NCBI GenBank assembly: GCA_964522105.1
Contig: CAZFVA010000013.1
Coordinates: 1-64,000 of the forward strand
Reading direction: 5' to 3'
DNA: 64,000 nt
DNA from: JAGOFO01 sp964522105
Lineage (GTDB): Bacteria; Myxococcota_A; UBA9042; DTJE01
This document shows positions 1 to 8,749 of the stretch, piece after piece; position 1 is the first letter of the stretch, and every line of letters starts with the position of its first letter. The notes under the pieces are model-generated. The model was not told where the DNA came from. It was given only the letters and a program-made list of their open reading frames with translations, and did no database searches. Made by a program: the position numbers and the translations under genes.

Positions 1-37
1 ACGACGTGTGTGATTATCTTTGCAGACACCTCGTGGC

Positions 38-940
38 CTACCTCTTGAAAAGGGAGCCATCAAGGTCGATGACCATGCCGCGCGAATTTACCAGCTCAAG
101 CGTCTTTGCGTCCGGTGAAGGCAGGAACGCGTTTCCGCCGTCTTTTAATGAAAATCGTTTGATTGCGTGCATCGCGGCGTTGTTGAAGCTTTCTTCCGGC
201 GACTTGTCCAGTATTTCAAAAGCCAGTATCTGTCCGGCTGCGTTGATCTTTGAAACTTTGATGCGAACCTTCGCCTTCTTCAGTTGTGCGTCGTTTAAGA
301 ATGGCGGGACGGTGAACTGCATCTTGATCGCTTCACCGACCTGAGCCGCGTAAAGGCTGCCTTCTTTGGCCTCGGTCCCTGATCCGTAAACAGAACCTGC
401 CGAATTTCCTACGATTTTATCCAGCGCCGTCGGTCTGGCCCTCGGGTCGTCATCTTCCGGGGCCTTGCCCAGAATCGCACCCAGGTCCATCTTCTTGCGT
501 CTGCGGTCTACTTCGGCGTCCTTCGGCTTGACCGCCTTGTTTTCAATCTCTTTGTTTTTGTCGTTTTCTTTGTCTATGTTGACGGCTTCTTCAGTCTGGG
601 CCGCCTGTTCATATTTCAGGAATCGTGGCAGTTGCCCGGGTGTCGGCTGGGCCAGTCCGAGCCTGGGGATTATGGATGCTTCGATAACGCCTGAATCCAT
701 TGAATTAATTGAGTCTGGTCCACGGCGCAGCGAGATGAACGGGAATTCAGGACATCTGATGCCGTCGCACATTTTTGCGGCGCCAGCCTGCCTGCCCGTT
801 TCGGTGTCCACGGCCCCGCCGGCAGTTATTAACATGACAGCAAGGGCTATGTGGATCGCGACCGTCAGGCCCATTCCGACCAGGACCGGTCGGCGGTCTG
901 ATAGTCCCAGCCGTGCTGTCAGTGCGTCACCAAAAGCCAT
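38..940 (-). CDS. TonB/TolA-family energy transducer, C-terminal domain protein
   Basis: A 300-residue protein with one predicted membrane segment (about residues 19-41), a long charged Lys/Glu/Asp linker (about 110-165) and a C-terminal domain (about 205-295) containing AGQILAFEILDKS, which resembles TonB/TolA/AgmX C-terminal domains. It is the third gene after ExbB and ExbD homologues, 12 bases behind exbD, so it most likely spans the periplasm and passes proton-motive energy to outer-membrane receptors. The only such receptor visible here is the BtuB-like protein at 14016, so a role in B12 uptake is plausible but unproven. It could instead be a TolA-type protein for envelope constriction or a gliding-type AgmX relative. 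Family fairly sure, exact role not. Confidence 0.75.
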   Translation of the reverse strand: MAFGDALTARLGLSDRRPVLVGMGLTVAIHIALAVMLITAGGAVDTETGRQAGAAKMCDGIRCPEFPFISLRRGPDSINSMDSGVIEASIIPRLGLAQPTPGQLPRFLKYEQAAQTEEAVNIDKENDKNKEIENKAVKPKDAEVDRRRKKMDLGAILGKAPEDDDPRARPTALDKIVGNSAGSVYGSGTEAKEGSLYAAQVGEAIKMQFTVPPFLNDAQLKKAKVRIKVSKINAAGQILAFEILDKSPEESFNNAAMHAIKRFSLKDGGNAFLPSPDAKTLELVNSRGMVIDLDGSLFKR

Positions 941-952
941 CTTCGTTGTCCG

Positions 953-1537
953 CTAGTTGCCCGCTTCCGGTTCAGACTCGGATACCAGGCCGAACTTGCC
1001 TACGCCACCAGCCCGCACCCTCGCCATGACTTTCAGTGTCAGTCCGTAGGGCAGGCTTTTGTCCGCCCTCAGGTAAATTTCCTTGTCGGTCTGAAGCTTT
1101 GCGTTTGTTCCGAGCTTGTCGACCAGAACGTCCAGGCACGGTCCGAACGCCGTGTCATCTTCGGCACCCCACGCCCTTCTGCGGTCACCGCTGACGGTGC
1201 CTTTGATGCCGGGCGCGGTCGCCAGACAGTCAAGGATCATGGATTCGCCGACGTAAAATTTCACGTCCGGCGTGATCGAAAGGACCAGTTTGCGTTCTTC
1301 AGCAATATTGACCGGTTCCGCGTTCGTCTGGGGCAGATTTATCGGCACCTTCTGGTTCAGACTGGCCGCTTCCGTAGTCTTTTCAATCCGCTGCTTTTCC
1401 TGCTGCACCTGCATCGTTTCGATCGACGAAGAAATCATAAAGATGATCAGAAGAACAAGCATGACGTCAACCAGTGGCGTCACATTGATCTCTGCCATCA
1501 TGCCGCGATTGTTACCGCCGCCGCCGCCCATGCCCAT
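953..1537 (-). CDS. ExbD/TolR-family biopolymer transport protein
   Basis: A 194-residue protein with a Gly-rich N-terminus, the family hallmark AEINVTPLVDVMLVLLIIF (residues about 15-33) carrying the membrane-embedded Asp used in proton translocation, then a periplasmic domain. The periplasmic part has an insertion (about residues 100-135) with two Cys that usual ExbD proteins (about 140 residues) lack. The ATG at 1537 is preceded by GGAGG, which overlaps the exbB stop codon, so translation is probably coupled. It would form the stator complex with the ExbB homologue upstream and drive the TonB/TolA-like protein downstream. Whether it is ExbD or TolR cannot be settled from sequence. Confidence 0.9.
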   Translation of the reverse strand: MGMGGGGGNNRGMMAEINVTPLVDVMLVLLIIFMISSSIETMQVQQEKQRIEKTTEAASLNQKVPINLPQTNAEPVNIAEERKLVLSITPDVKFYVGESMILDCLATAPGIKGTVSGDRRRAWGAEDDTAFGPCLDVLVDKLGTNAKLQTDKEIYLRADKSLPYGLTLKVMARVRAGGVGKFGLVSESEPEAGN

Positions 1538-1546
1538 GGAAGCCTC

Positions 1547-2254
1547 CTAGCGGTCCCTGAAAAAATGCCGTTTCAGGATGTTCAGGAAGTCGATCGAGAA
1601 GTTTTCCATCTCGACCGATAGAACCCGGATCTTCGAATTGAAGAAGTTGAACGCCATGACCGCCGGGATGGCCGCAAGCAGGCCGATGGCCGTCGCGACA
1701 AGCGCCTGGGCGATGTGTGGCGTAACTGTTTCAAGTACAGGCCGGTCCGGTGATATGAACGCAAACGCATTCATGATGCCCCAGACGGTCCCGAACAGGC
1801 CGATGAAAGGCGCCGCAGACCCGACAGTCGCCAGGAACGGCGTCAGTTTTTCAAGTCTGGTCGTTTCTTCCTGCACCGATCGGCGCAGCGTACGTTCGAC
1901 GTTTTCAAAGCCGTAGTCCGATCCCGGGGCGATTGGCCCGGTCGTTCCGCCGCCTTCCTTATGGCGCTTCATTTCGGTGTAAGCTGCCACGAAGATTCGG
2001 GAAATCGGCGAGTCGGCCAGGTGGCGCGCGGCCTCGCGGACCTCGTCAAGGTTCTGGGAATGCCAGAACGCCTTGATGAATTCATCGGTCTGCTTTCTGA
2101 TCTTTCTGAAAGACCACGCCTTCACGCCGATGATGAACCAGCACACTAAAGACATTCCAATAAGCAGTAATAGCACCATGAGGACCATGCCCCGTGACGC
2201 AAAAACCTGCTGGAACACGTTGATTCCAAAAGAATCTCCACCCTCGATCGGCAT
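1547..2254 (-). CDS. MotA/TolQ/ExbB proton channel family protein
   Basis: A 235-residue inner-membrane protein. It has an N-terminal membrane segment (about 15-38) and two further ones in the conserved channel region, which includes the ExbB/TolQ signature FLATVGSAAPFIGLFGTVWG and the following IAQALVATAIGLLAAIPAV helix. The reading frame is open up to 2479, but the ATG at 2254 has a perfect GGAGGG five bases upstream and gives the normal family length, so it was chosen; the longer form would run into ribBA on the other strand. First gene of the exbB-exbD-tonB-like operon, transcribed divergently from ribBA. Confidence 0.9.
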   Translation of the reverse strand: MPIEGGDSFGINVFQQVFASRGMVLMVLLLLIGMSLVCWFIIGVKAWSFRKIRKQTDEFIKAFWHSQNLDEVREAARHLADSPISRIFVAAYTEMKRHKEGGGTTGPIAPGSDYGFENVERTLRRSVQEETTRLEKLTPFLATVGSAAPFIGLFGTVWGIMNAFAFISPDRPVLETVTPHIAQALVATAIGLLAAIPAVMAFNFFNSKIRVLSVEMENFSIDFLNILKRHFFRDR

Positions 2255-2383
2255 TTGTCCCTCCGAATCCGGCAAAACCCGCGGCGATGATAGCACCGTT
2301 TGATGCTGACTGACGACCGCGCGTCCGAGGTCCCGAGCGAGGGTGTATATCTTTCTGTCCGGGCTGGTCAGTCGCCCGTCCGG

Positions 2384-2412
2384 TTGACTTGAACAAACGG
2401 TACTGTCACTAT
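2384..2412 (+). promoter_or_regulatory. Candidate sigma-70 promoter for ribBA
   Basis: TTGACT (2384-2389), a 17-base spacer and CACTAT (2407-2412), about 50 bases before the ribBA start at 2463. The -35 is good, the -10 weak. No FMN riboswitch consensus was seen in the 200-base divergent region. Confidence 0.35.
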
Positions 2413-2462
2413 TTGCCGTCTTTGCTGCGTGATGCAGCGTTGTGATTTTAAAGGACGCACCG

Positions 2463-3665
2463 ATGTCAGTTACCAGCACTGTTTATGAAGCAATCGACGC
2501 CATACGCCTTGGTCGGATGGTCATCGTCGTTGATGATGAAAACCGTGAAAACGAAGGTGACCTGATATTTGCAGCCGACATGGTTACACCGGATGCAGTT
2601 AACCGGATGACCAAGATCGCAAGCGGTCTGGTCTGTGTGGCGATGGCCCACGAAATGGTTGATCGCATCGGCATCCCGATGATGTCCCACCGTAATACGG
2701 CCCATTTTGGTTCGGCGTACACCGTTTCAGTCGATTCCCGTATTGGATCCACCACAGGCATTTCCGCGTTTGACCGCGCCCGCACTGTCGAGGATCTGTG
2801 TGGTGACCAGACCAGCATGGCCGACTTTGTAGTTCCCGGTCATGTGTTTCCGCTGCGTGCCGTCCCGGGTGGCGTCCTGAACCGGGCCGGTCAGACGGAA
2901 GCTGCCGTAGATATCACAAGAATGGCCGGTCGCAAGCCTGCCGCCGTCATCTGTCAGGTGCTTCGCGACGACGGCTCGGCCGCTGACCTTGCAGATCTGC
3001 TTGCCATTGGAAAGGAAAACGGGATTCCCGTTGTGACTGTGGCCGACATCATCGCCCACAGGTTGCAGAAGGATCTGCTGGTGCGTGCCGTCGGTTCGGC
3101 CATGGTTGAAACGAGGTGGGGCCAGTTCAAGGCCGTTGTATATGAAGATACGATTGCCGGGGCTGCCCATGTGGCAATGCTGCGCGGCGAACCCGGCCCC
3201 GGTCCGACGCTGGTGCGCGTACATTCTGAATGTCTGACCGGCGATGTGTTTCATTCGCTGCGATGCGACTGCGGGCAGCAGCTCGACTATGCCCTTCGAA
3301 AGGTTGCGGCAGAAGGCGGCGTCGTCCTGTACCTTCGCCAGGAAGGCCGTGGCATTGGAATAGCTAATAAAGTCAAGGCGTATGCCCTTCAGGATCAAGG
3401 TTTTGACACAGTGGATGCCAACACGCGCCTCGGCTTTGCCCCTGATCTTCGTGATTACGGGACCGGTGCCCAGATATTGACCCATCTCGGGCTTCGCAAG
3501 CTGCGCCTGCTGACAAACAACCCGCGCAAGATTGTCGGCCTGTCAGGCTTCGGCCTTGAAATTGTTGAACGTGTACCGATAGATATCTCCCCCAGAGCCA
3601 GCAAAGACAGGGTCTATCTGGAAACTAAAAAAGCCAGAATGGGCCATCTTCTGGAAGAAGTGTAA
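2463..3665 (+). CDS. ribBA: Bifunctional RibBA: degenerate DHBP synthase domain plus GTP cyclohydrolase II
   Basis: A 400-residue riboflavin-pathway protein. The N-terminal half (about 1-198) matches 3,4-dihydroxy-2-butanone-4-phosphate synthase (DDENRENEGDLIFAA, GSAYTVSVDSRIGSTTGIS, PGHVFPLRA). Two residues that bind catalytic metal in E. coli RibB (His153 and Glu174) are Gln here: GQTEA at residue 144 and ICQVL at residue 165, with the same spacing of 21. The C-terminal half has intact GTP cyclohydrolase II motifs: zinc Cys in SECLTGDVFHSLRCDCGQQL, RQEGRGIGIANK, and RDYGTGAQIL. ATG 2463 is preferred over the in-frame GTG at 2442 because AAAGGA precedes it. The cyclohydrolase should work; the synthase half may be inactive. 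Confidence 0.92.
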   Translation: MSVTSTVYEAIDAIRLGRMVIVVDDENRENEGDLIFAADMVTPDAVNRMTKIASGLVCVAMAHEMVDRIGIPMMSHRNTAHFGSAYTVSVDSRIGSTTGISAFDRARTVEDLCGDQTSMADFVVPGHVFPLRAVPGGVLNRAGQTEAAVDITRMAGRKPAAVICQVLRDDGSAADLADLLAIGKENGIPVVTVADIIAHRLQKDLLVRAVGSAMVETRWGQFKAVVYEDTIAGAAHVAMLRGEPGPGPTLVRVHSECLTGDVFHSLRCDCGQQLDYALRKVAAEGGVVLYLRQEGRGIGIANKVKAYALQDQGFDTVDANTRLGFAPDLRDYGTGAQILTHLGLRKLRLLTNNPRKIVGLSGFGLEIVERVPIDISPRASKDRVYLETKKARMGHLLEEV

Positions 3666-3684
3666 CTTCGCCTGATTCCACTTG

Positions 3685-3713
3685 TTGCAGTAGGGACTTA
3701 CTTGAAGTAGAAT
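3685..3713 (+). promoter_or_regulatory. Candidate sigma-70 promoter for the PpiD-like gene
   Basis: TTGCAG (3685-3690), a 17-base spacer and TAGAAT (3708-3713), placing transcription start about 30 bases before the ATG at 3751. It lies just after the ribBA stop, so the chaperone and possibly nfnAB can be transcribed independently of ribBA. Confidence 0.5.
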
Positions 3714-3750
3714 TCGCGCGCCTTTTTCTTTAGATTCCAGGAGCCGTCGA

Positions 3751-5505
3751 ATGCTTGGAGAGTTTAGAAAACATTCAAAATCCGTAATCATCTACGTGTT
3801 GTTTGCCATCATCATCGTAGTGTTTGTCTTCACCTTTAACATGAGTTCCCGCCAGGCTGACAAAACGCCCGGCAGTGGTGAAGGTAAGGCCAATGCAGCT
3901 CTGGTGCAGGTCGACAAGACCGCAATTGACGTCATGGCCCTGGAAATGGGGCTGCGGCTGACGATTGATCCGCCGGAACCGGGCCGCACGCCAAGCATGG
4001 AAACGATTCGTGCGCAGTACATGTATATGTCAACGCGCTTCACGGATTTCCGTGGCGACCCCAGATTTGCTGCGTTCCTTCCAGACCCGCGCAAGGTTTC
4101 GCCGGTCAAGTCCCGTAAGGTCATGGATGACCTGATCGAGACGTGGCTCGTTTCCGAGGAAGCGGCAAAGAACGGTCTGGTGGCAGGTCCGGATGAAATC
4201 AGGGATCGTATTCTTGAACGCTTTACCGATCCGTCTTCCGGCGAATTCAAGCGCAAGACATACGAAAACTGGGTCAGATACAGACTTAGATCGTCGATCG
4301 GCCGGTTCGAAGAATTTGTCGGCCGCGAGATTTCCCGTGAAAAGATGATCGGTCTGGTCACCGCCGGCGTCGCTGTTTCAGAAAGGGAAGCCCGCTATGT
4401 GGCGACTCAGCGCAAGTCGATGCGCAGCTATGATTTTGTGGAAATTTCACAGCCCCTGCTGGCTGCAGCGATCGTCAGCGATCAGGCTGAAATGACCGCA
4501 TGGCTTGCCGCAAATGAAGACAAAGCAAAGAAGTATTTTGAAGATAACAAGGCCGAATTTGCTGTCGAAGCCGGTCTGGATTTCCATGTCCTGAAGTATT
4601 CCGACGAGGCGCGTGCGAATGCGGCCGTCGAGACGCTTAAGGGCAAAACCGGTACAGAACTGCGCGATGCGATGGCGGCCCTGGCTGCTACCGAATCGGA
4701 AGACGAAGTTACGAACAAGATTGGCGGTCGTTCAATGACGGCCCTGACACCTGAAGCGATTGCCGGCCTGTACGACAAGGGCGTCGCCGATGCCCTGAAC
4801 GCGATGGGTCAATACGAACTGTCCCCGGTTATCAAGGGCGCCCGTGGCAATTTCATCGTGATGCTTGATGGTCGTCGTCCCGAAGCCGCTGCTGACTATG
4901 ATCGTTCACGTGAAGTTATTGCCCGCCGCATGCTTGGTCAGGATAAAGTCGGGGCTGAGCTTGCCGCGCTTGAAAATCGTGCGATCGAGGCCCTCAAGGT
5001 CACTCAGGGTCGCCCGATGGACGAAGTCGCCGCCGAACTTAATGCCGTTTACGCTCCACACATGCCTGTTCGCGTCGGTGAAACCGGCGAGATTAAGGGC
5101 CTGCCCCAGGATCTGAACCAGATGCTCAGCTATGATCCCGAAAGCATTCCCGGCATCGGCGCAGGTGCAGCGATTGTCGCAGAACTGGCCGCATTGACTC
5201 CGGAATCTCCGATTGTGGCAAAGGCCGTCAAGCCGGAAAACGGCGCAAGTTCTTTCGTAGTCAGGCTTAAGGGATTCAGTCAGAACGAACAGCCGACAGC
5301 CGAAGAGATTGCGACCGCTTCAGTGGAACTGGGCATGATCAGGCGCGTGGCTGTGTGGCGTGAGTGGTATCAGGATCTGCTTGCCCGTGCAGGAACATCC
5401 GGCCGTTTTGTCGAGAAGGAACTGCTTGGCAAGATGATCAATGATGAAATCCGGTCCCGTGAAGAAGCCGCGGCTAAATCAAAAGAAGCTGCCGAGAAAA
5501 AGTAG
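3751..5505 (+). CDS. PpiD/SurA-like periplasmic folding protein (SurA N-terminal and degenerate rotamase domains)
   Basis: A 584-residue protein with a PpiD-type N-terminus: a short cytoplasmic stretch (LGEFRKHSKSVIIYV) and one membrane anchor (about residues 11-30), then a large periplasmic part. Residues about 120-240 look like a SurA_N chaperone domain (LIETWLVSEEAAKNGL, DEIRDRIL). Residues about 265-375 resemble a parvulin-type rotamase fold (YFEDNKAEF followed by YELSPVIKGARGNFIVML), but conserved parvulin active-site residues are not obvious. The C-terminal tail is rich in Ala, Glu and Lys. It probably helps outer-membrane or periplasmic proteins fold after Sec export, which fits a window full of exported proteins. 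Start has AGGAG at normal distance. Confidence 0.7.
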   Translation: MLGEFRKHSKSVIIYVLFAIIIVVFVFTFNMSSRQADKTPGSGEGKANAALVQVDKTAIDVMALEMGLRLTIDPPEPGRTPSMETIRAQYMYMSTRFTDFRGDPRFAAFLPDPRKVSPVKSRKVMDDLIETWLVSEEAAKNGLVAGPDEIRDRILERFTDPSSGEFKRKTYENWVRYRLRSSIGRFEEFVGREISREKMIGLVTAGVAVSEREARYVATQRKSMRSYDFVEISQPLLAAAIVSDQAEMTAWLAANEDKAKKYFEDNKAEFAVEAGLDFHVLKYSDEARANAAVETLKGKTGTELRDAMAALAATESEDEVTNKIGGRSMTALTPEAIAGLYDKGVADALNAMGQYELSPVIKGARGNFIVMLDGRRPEAAADYDRSREVIARRMLGQDKVGAELAALENRAIEALKVTQGRPMDEVAAELNAVYAPHMPVRVGETGEIKGLPQDLNQMLSYDPESIPGIGAGAAIVAELAALTPESPIVAKAVKPENGASSFVVRLKGFSQNEQPTAEEIATASVELGMIRRVAVWREWYQDLLARAGTSGRFVEKELLGKMINDEIRSREEAAAKSKEAAEKK

Positions 5506-5538
5506 TCAACCCCATCCCATGGATACCGGAGGAAACTG

Positions 5539-6411
5539 ATGCCGCGTATTCTTCTAAATGATCTGATAGCCCCCGGTGTTTTTAAGATGATTGTGCAGGC
5601 GCCCGACGTTGCGAAATACCGCAAAGCGGGCCAGTTTGTAATCGTCAGACCGGCCGGTGGCAAAGAACGCATTCCGCTGACGATCGCCGATGCCGACCGT
5701 AATGCTGGGACAATAACCCTTATTTATCAAGTTGTTGGCACGACAACCGCTGCAATGGCCCTGCTTGCTGCAGGTGGTGAAATCGCTGACGTTGCCGGGC
5801 CGCTCGGCAAGCCGACTCATATTGAAAAGTTCGGGACAGTCGTTTGCGTCGGCGGCGGGATTGGTGTTGCGCCGTCCCATCCGATCGCGGCCGCGATGAA
5901 AGCAGCCGGAAATCATGTGATTTCCATTCTTGGCGCCAGAACGCGCGAGCTCATTATCATGGAAGACGAGATGCGGGCAGCTTCGGACGAAGTTATCTGC
6001 GTCACTGATGATGGCTCGTACGGTAAGAAAGGGTTCGTTACGGACGCGTTGAAGGAACTGCTTGATTCTGCTGATACACCGGTGGACCTGGTCGTCGCGA
6101 TTGGACCACCGATCATGATGAAGATGGTTTCGTTGCTGACGAAGGGCTACGGCGTAAAAACTTATGTCAGCTTGAATACCGTCATGGTAGACGGGACCGG
6201 CATGTGCGGCAGTTGTCGCGTAACCGTTCACGGTGAAACCAAATTTGTCTGTGTTGACGGGCCTGAATTCGACGGACACGGCGTCGATTTTGACGGGATG
6301 GTCCGGCGCCAGCGGATGTATCTTTCACAGGAAAAGGCGTCGTACGACGCATTCAAAGTGGATCACGTCTGTAAACTTGATGAGCGCCTGCGGGAGTTGA
6401 AACGTGGCTGA
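5539..6411 (+). CDS. nfnA: NADH-dependent ferredoxin:NADP+ oxidoreductase, small subunit (NfnA-like)
   Basis: A 290-residue flavoprotein of the sulfide/dihydroorotate dehydrogenase-like FAD/NAD-binding family. It has an N-terminal FAD-binding barrel (about 1-95; GKERIPLTIAD), a nucleotide-binding domain starting at VVCVGGGIGVAPSHPIA (about 100) and a C-terminal [2Fe-2S] motif GMCGSCRVTVHGETKFVCVD (about residues 221-240). It is followed, with an 8-base overlap, by the large subunit, as expected for the electron-bifurcating Nfn complex that links NADH and ferredoxin to NADP+. In other bacteria the pair is also called ferredoxin-NADP reductase alpha plus glutamate synthase beta. Its presence hints at anaerobic or microaerobic redox metabolism. 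The GGAGG before ATG 5539 supports the start. Confidence 0.85.
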   Translation: MPRILLNDLIAPGVFKMIVQAPDVAKYRKAGQFVIVRPAGGKERIPLTIADADRNAGTITLIYQVVGTTTAAMALLAAGGEIADVAGPLGKPTHIEKFGTVVCVGGGIGVAPSHPIAAAMKAAGNHVISILGARTRELIIMEDEMRAASDEVICVTDDGSYGKKGFVTDALKELLDSADTPVDLVVAIGPPIMMKMVSLLTKGYGVKTYVSLNTVMVDGTGMCGSCRVTVHGETKFVCVDGPEFDGHGVDFDGMVRRQRMYLSQEKASYDAFKVDHVCKLDERLRELKRG

Positions 6412-7867
6412 TAAACTTACGCCAAGGGAAAGACTTGCGATTCCAACTGTTCCGATGAGGGAACAGGACCCTGCCGTCAGGCGGCACAATATTACTGAAG
6501 TTCCGCTCGGTTATACCCCGGAAGAAGCGATGCGCGAGGCCAGCCGCTGCCTGCTCTGCAAGAACAAGCCGTGTGTCGGTGGCTGCCCGGTTGCTGTAAA
6601 TATTCCCGGCTTTATTGAACTGGTAACAGAAGGGCGTTTTCACGATGCGGCCGTATGCATCAAGGAAACTAACTGTCTGCCTGCTGTCTGTGGACGCGTA
6701 TGCCCGCAGGAAGAGCAGTGTCAGCTCGTCTGTACCGTTGCGAAGTCGCTGAAGGACCCGGAAAAGAGCGTTCAGATAGGCAAGCTTGAGCGTTTCGTGG
6801 CCGACTGGGATCGCGAAAATCCACCTGTCAACGAAGCCGAATCATTGGGACCCAACGCAGCTCCCACCGGCAAGAAAGTTGCCATCATCGGCGCAGGTCC
6901 CGGCGGGCTTACGGCTGCGGGCGACCTTATCGGGATGGGGCATGAAGTTACAGTTTTCGAGGCGCTTCACAGGGCCGGCGGCGTTCTTGTATATGGAATT
7001 CCCGAATTCAGACTGCCGAAAGAAATAGTTGATTTTGAAGTCAGGGCGCTTGAAGCCAGGGGCGTCAAGATGGTTCTGAATATCGCAATCGGAAAATCCA
7101 AGTCGATTCAAGACCTTTTCGATGAAGGCTTTGATGCCGTTTTTGTCGCGTCAGGTGCCGGCCTTCCCTGGTTCAAGAACATTCCCGGCGAGGATTTCCC
7201 CGGCGTTTACTCGGCGAACGAGTACCTGACCCGGGCCAATCTGATGGACGCCTATAATTTTGGAAGCGGTTCAGATACCCCGATCATGCGTGGCAAGCGC
7301 GTCATCACCTTCGGTGGCGGAAATGTTGCGATGGACGCGGCAAGGACTGCGCTGCGGCTTGGCGCTGAAGAATCTATTATCGTTTACCGTCGCAGTGAAC
7401 AGGAAATGCCCGCAAGAGTTGAAGAAATTCACCACGCGAAGCAGGAAGGCGTTCATCTGGCTCTGCTTCAGGACGCGATCGAGATTCTGGCTGATAAAGA
7501 TGGCTGGGTGTCAGGCGTTAAGTGCCTGAAGATGGAGCTTGGCGCGCCTGACAAGAGTGGTCGCCCGCGTCCTGTTCCTGTTGAAGGCAGTGATTTTGTC
7601 ATCGATGCCGACGTCGTTGTCTGTGCAATCGGCAATGGTGCGAACCCCATAATTACACAGGCAACGCCTGAAATTTCCGCAAATAAGTGGGGCAATATTG
7701 TCGCTGATCCGGTGACAGGCCGGACATCAATGAAAGCCGTCTGGGCCGGCGGTGACATAGTTCGTGGCGGGGCGACTGTAATCCTCGCGATGGGCGATGG
7801 TCGTCAGGCCGCCAAATCTATTGACGAGTACCTGCGCACGGGAATCTGGGAATTGCCTTCACAGTGA
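6404..7867 (+). CDS. nfnB: NADH-dependent ferredoxin:NADP+ oxidoreductase, large subunit (NfnB/GltD-like)
   Basis: A 487-residue protein of the glutamate synthase small-chain/NfnB family. The N-terminus carries two four-Cys sets for [4Fe-4S] clusters: CLLCKNKPCVGGCPV (about residues 46-60) and CLPAVCGRVCPQEEQCQLVC (about 87-106). An FAD dinucleotide fold follows (VAIIGAGPGGLTAAGDL, about 160) and a second, NADPH-binding fold (VITFGGGNVAMDAARTA, about 300). The GTG start at 6404 overlaps the small-subunit gene by 8 bases, indicating translational coupling and a fixed stoichiometry. Because the partner is an NfnA-like protein and no glutamate synthase large chain is nearby, an Nfn role is preferred over GOGAT, although gltD-like annotation would also be common. 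Confidence 0.87.
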   Translation: MADKLTPRERLAIPTVPMREQDPAVRRHNITEVPLGYTPEEAMREASRCLLCKNKPCVGGCPVAVNIPGFIELVTEGRFHDAAVCIKETNCLPAVCGRVCPQEEQCQLVCTVAKSLKDPEKSVQIGKLERFVADWDRENPPVNEAESLGPNAAPTGKKVAIIGAGPGGLTAAGDLIGMGHEVTVFEALHRAGGVLVYGIPEFRLPKEIVDFEVRALEARGVKMVLNIAIGKSKSIQDLFDEGFDAVFVASGAGLPWFKNIPGEDFPGVYSANEYLTRANLMDAYNFGSGSDTPIMRGKRVITFGGGNVAMDAARTALRLGAEESIIVYRRSEQEMPARVEEIHHAKQEGVHLALLQDAIEILADKDGWVSGVKCLKMELGAPDKSGRPRPVPVEGSDFVIDADVVVCAIGNGANPIITQATPEISANKWGNIVADPVTGRTSMKAVWAGGDIVRGGATVILAMGDGRQAAKSIDEYLRTGIWELPSQ

Positions 7868-7889
7868 AGTCCAGTAAGGAGTCCATTTC

Positions 7890-8717
7890 GTGGAATTCTT
7901 TTACGGCGTGGTTCTGCTGATGCTTGGAATGGCCTCCATCGCCTGGGTTATCAGGGATGGGCGCAAGGCGGCTGACTGGCTGGTCCGTTCTGGCGTCACC
8001 ATTCAAATTCTTGTAATTGCTTTGATTTTTGCTGACTGGGGACATTCATGGGTTGAAACCAGCGGCATTTCAATTGTACTTGACCGGTTCGTCTGGCTTG
8101 CCTTGCCGCATATGTTTGCCGTCCTTTCGCTTGTCGGCCTGCTGGTTTACGGGCGTGATTTTCGTGGCTGGGCAGGTTTGGTTGCTGCGCTTCAGGCCGG
8201 ATTGTTGATAGTTGTTTTACTTGCGGCCGAGCAGAAGATTGATTTGAGTTTTCTGGCCCCCGTTCCGCTCGTTTCCATGTTCGCGTCTTCGCTGGCGGCT
8301 TTTATTTTTGTGGCGTCCAGCCTTGCAATTCTTCCCGGCCGTGATTCCTTCTGGTACCGCTTTGTCTTCAAACCGCGTGAAAATCTGGTTGCGGAAGTTA
8401 AGGCGCTCGAGGCTTTCGGCTTTGAGATTGAACCACCTACCACCGTTTTTGAATGTGGTTCTGCGAAGGGCTGGATGGAAGGTTCAAGGATTGAGGTCCG
8501 GACTGTCCCGAAGACTGTTCCCCCCAGATACGGTCTTCAGATCAGGGTGTCGATTTCCAGAACGTGGCATGGCCAGCGTTTGCCGAAATTCGCCGGTATC
8601 GAAAAATGGGAACTTGGTTCCGGTTGGATTGAGTATCAGGGCTTTACCGATGCCGCGTTTGATATGGCCCCCGGTTCTCTTGTGCGGTTTATCAAGGATC
8701 TTGCAGGGGTTTCCTGA
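7890..8717 (+). CDS. Membrane protein of unknown function
   Basis: A 275-residue protein I do not recognise. The first 145 residues contain about five hydrophobic segments (about 2-20, 35-49, 63-83, 90-110, 122-146), followed by a soluble domain of about 120 residues rich in aromatic residues and Arg. It starts with GTG after AAGGAG and sits 22 bases behind nfnB, so it probably belongs to the same transcript. The soluble part contains one Cys (FECGSAKGW) but no cluster motif. It might be a membrane anchor or sensor linked to the redox genes, but nothing in the sequence proves that. Confidence 0.7.
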   Translation: MEFFYGVVLLMLGMASIAWVIRDGRKAADWLVRSGVTIQILVIALIFADWGHSWVETSGISIVLDRFVWLALPHMFAVLSLVGLLVYGRDFRGWAGLVAALQAGLLIVVLLAAEQKIDLSFLAPVPLVSMFASSLAAFIFVASSLAILPGRDSFWYRFVFKPRENLVAEVKALEAFGFEIEPPTTVFECGSAKGWMEGSRIEVRTVPKTVPPRYGLQIRVSISRTWHGQRLPKFAGIEKWELGSGWIEYQGFTDAAFDMAPGSLVRFIKDLAGVS

Positions 8718-8749
8718 TATTTCGGGGCCCTGCGTCGAAGGTTGTCCAT

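Noticed and set aside
2255..2462. FMN riboswitch before ribBA
   Set aside because: The conserved RFN element blocks were looked for and not found.
2727..3485. 252-residue minus-strand frame
   Set aside because: Lies entirely antisense to ribBA, which is certain.
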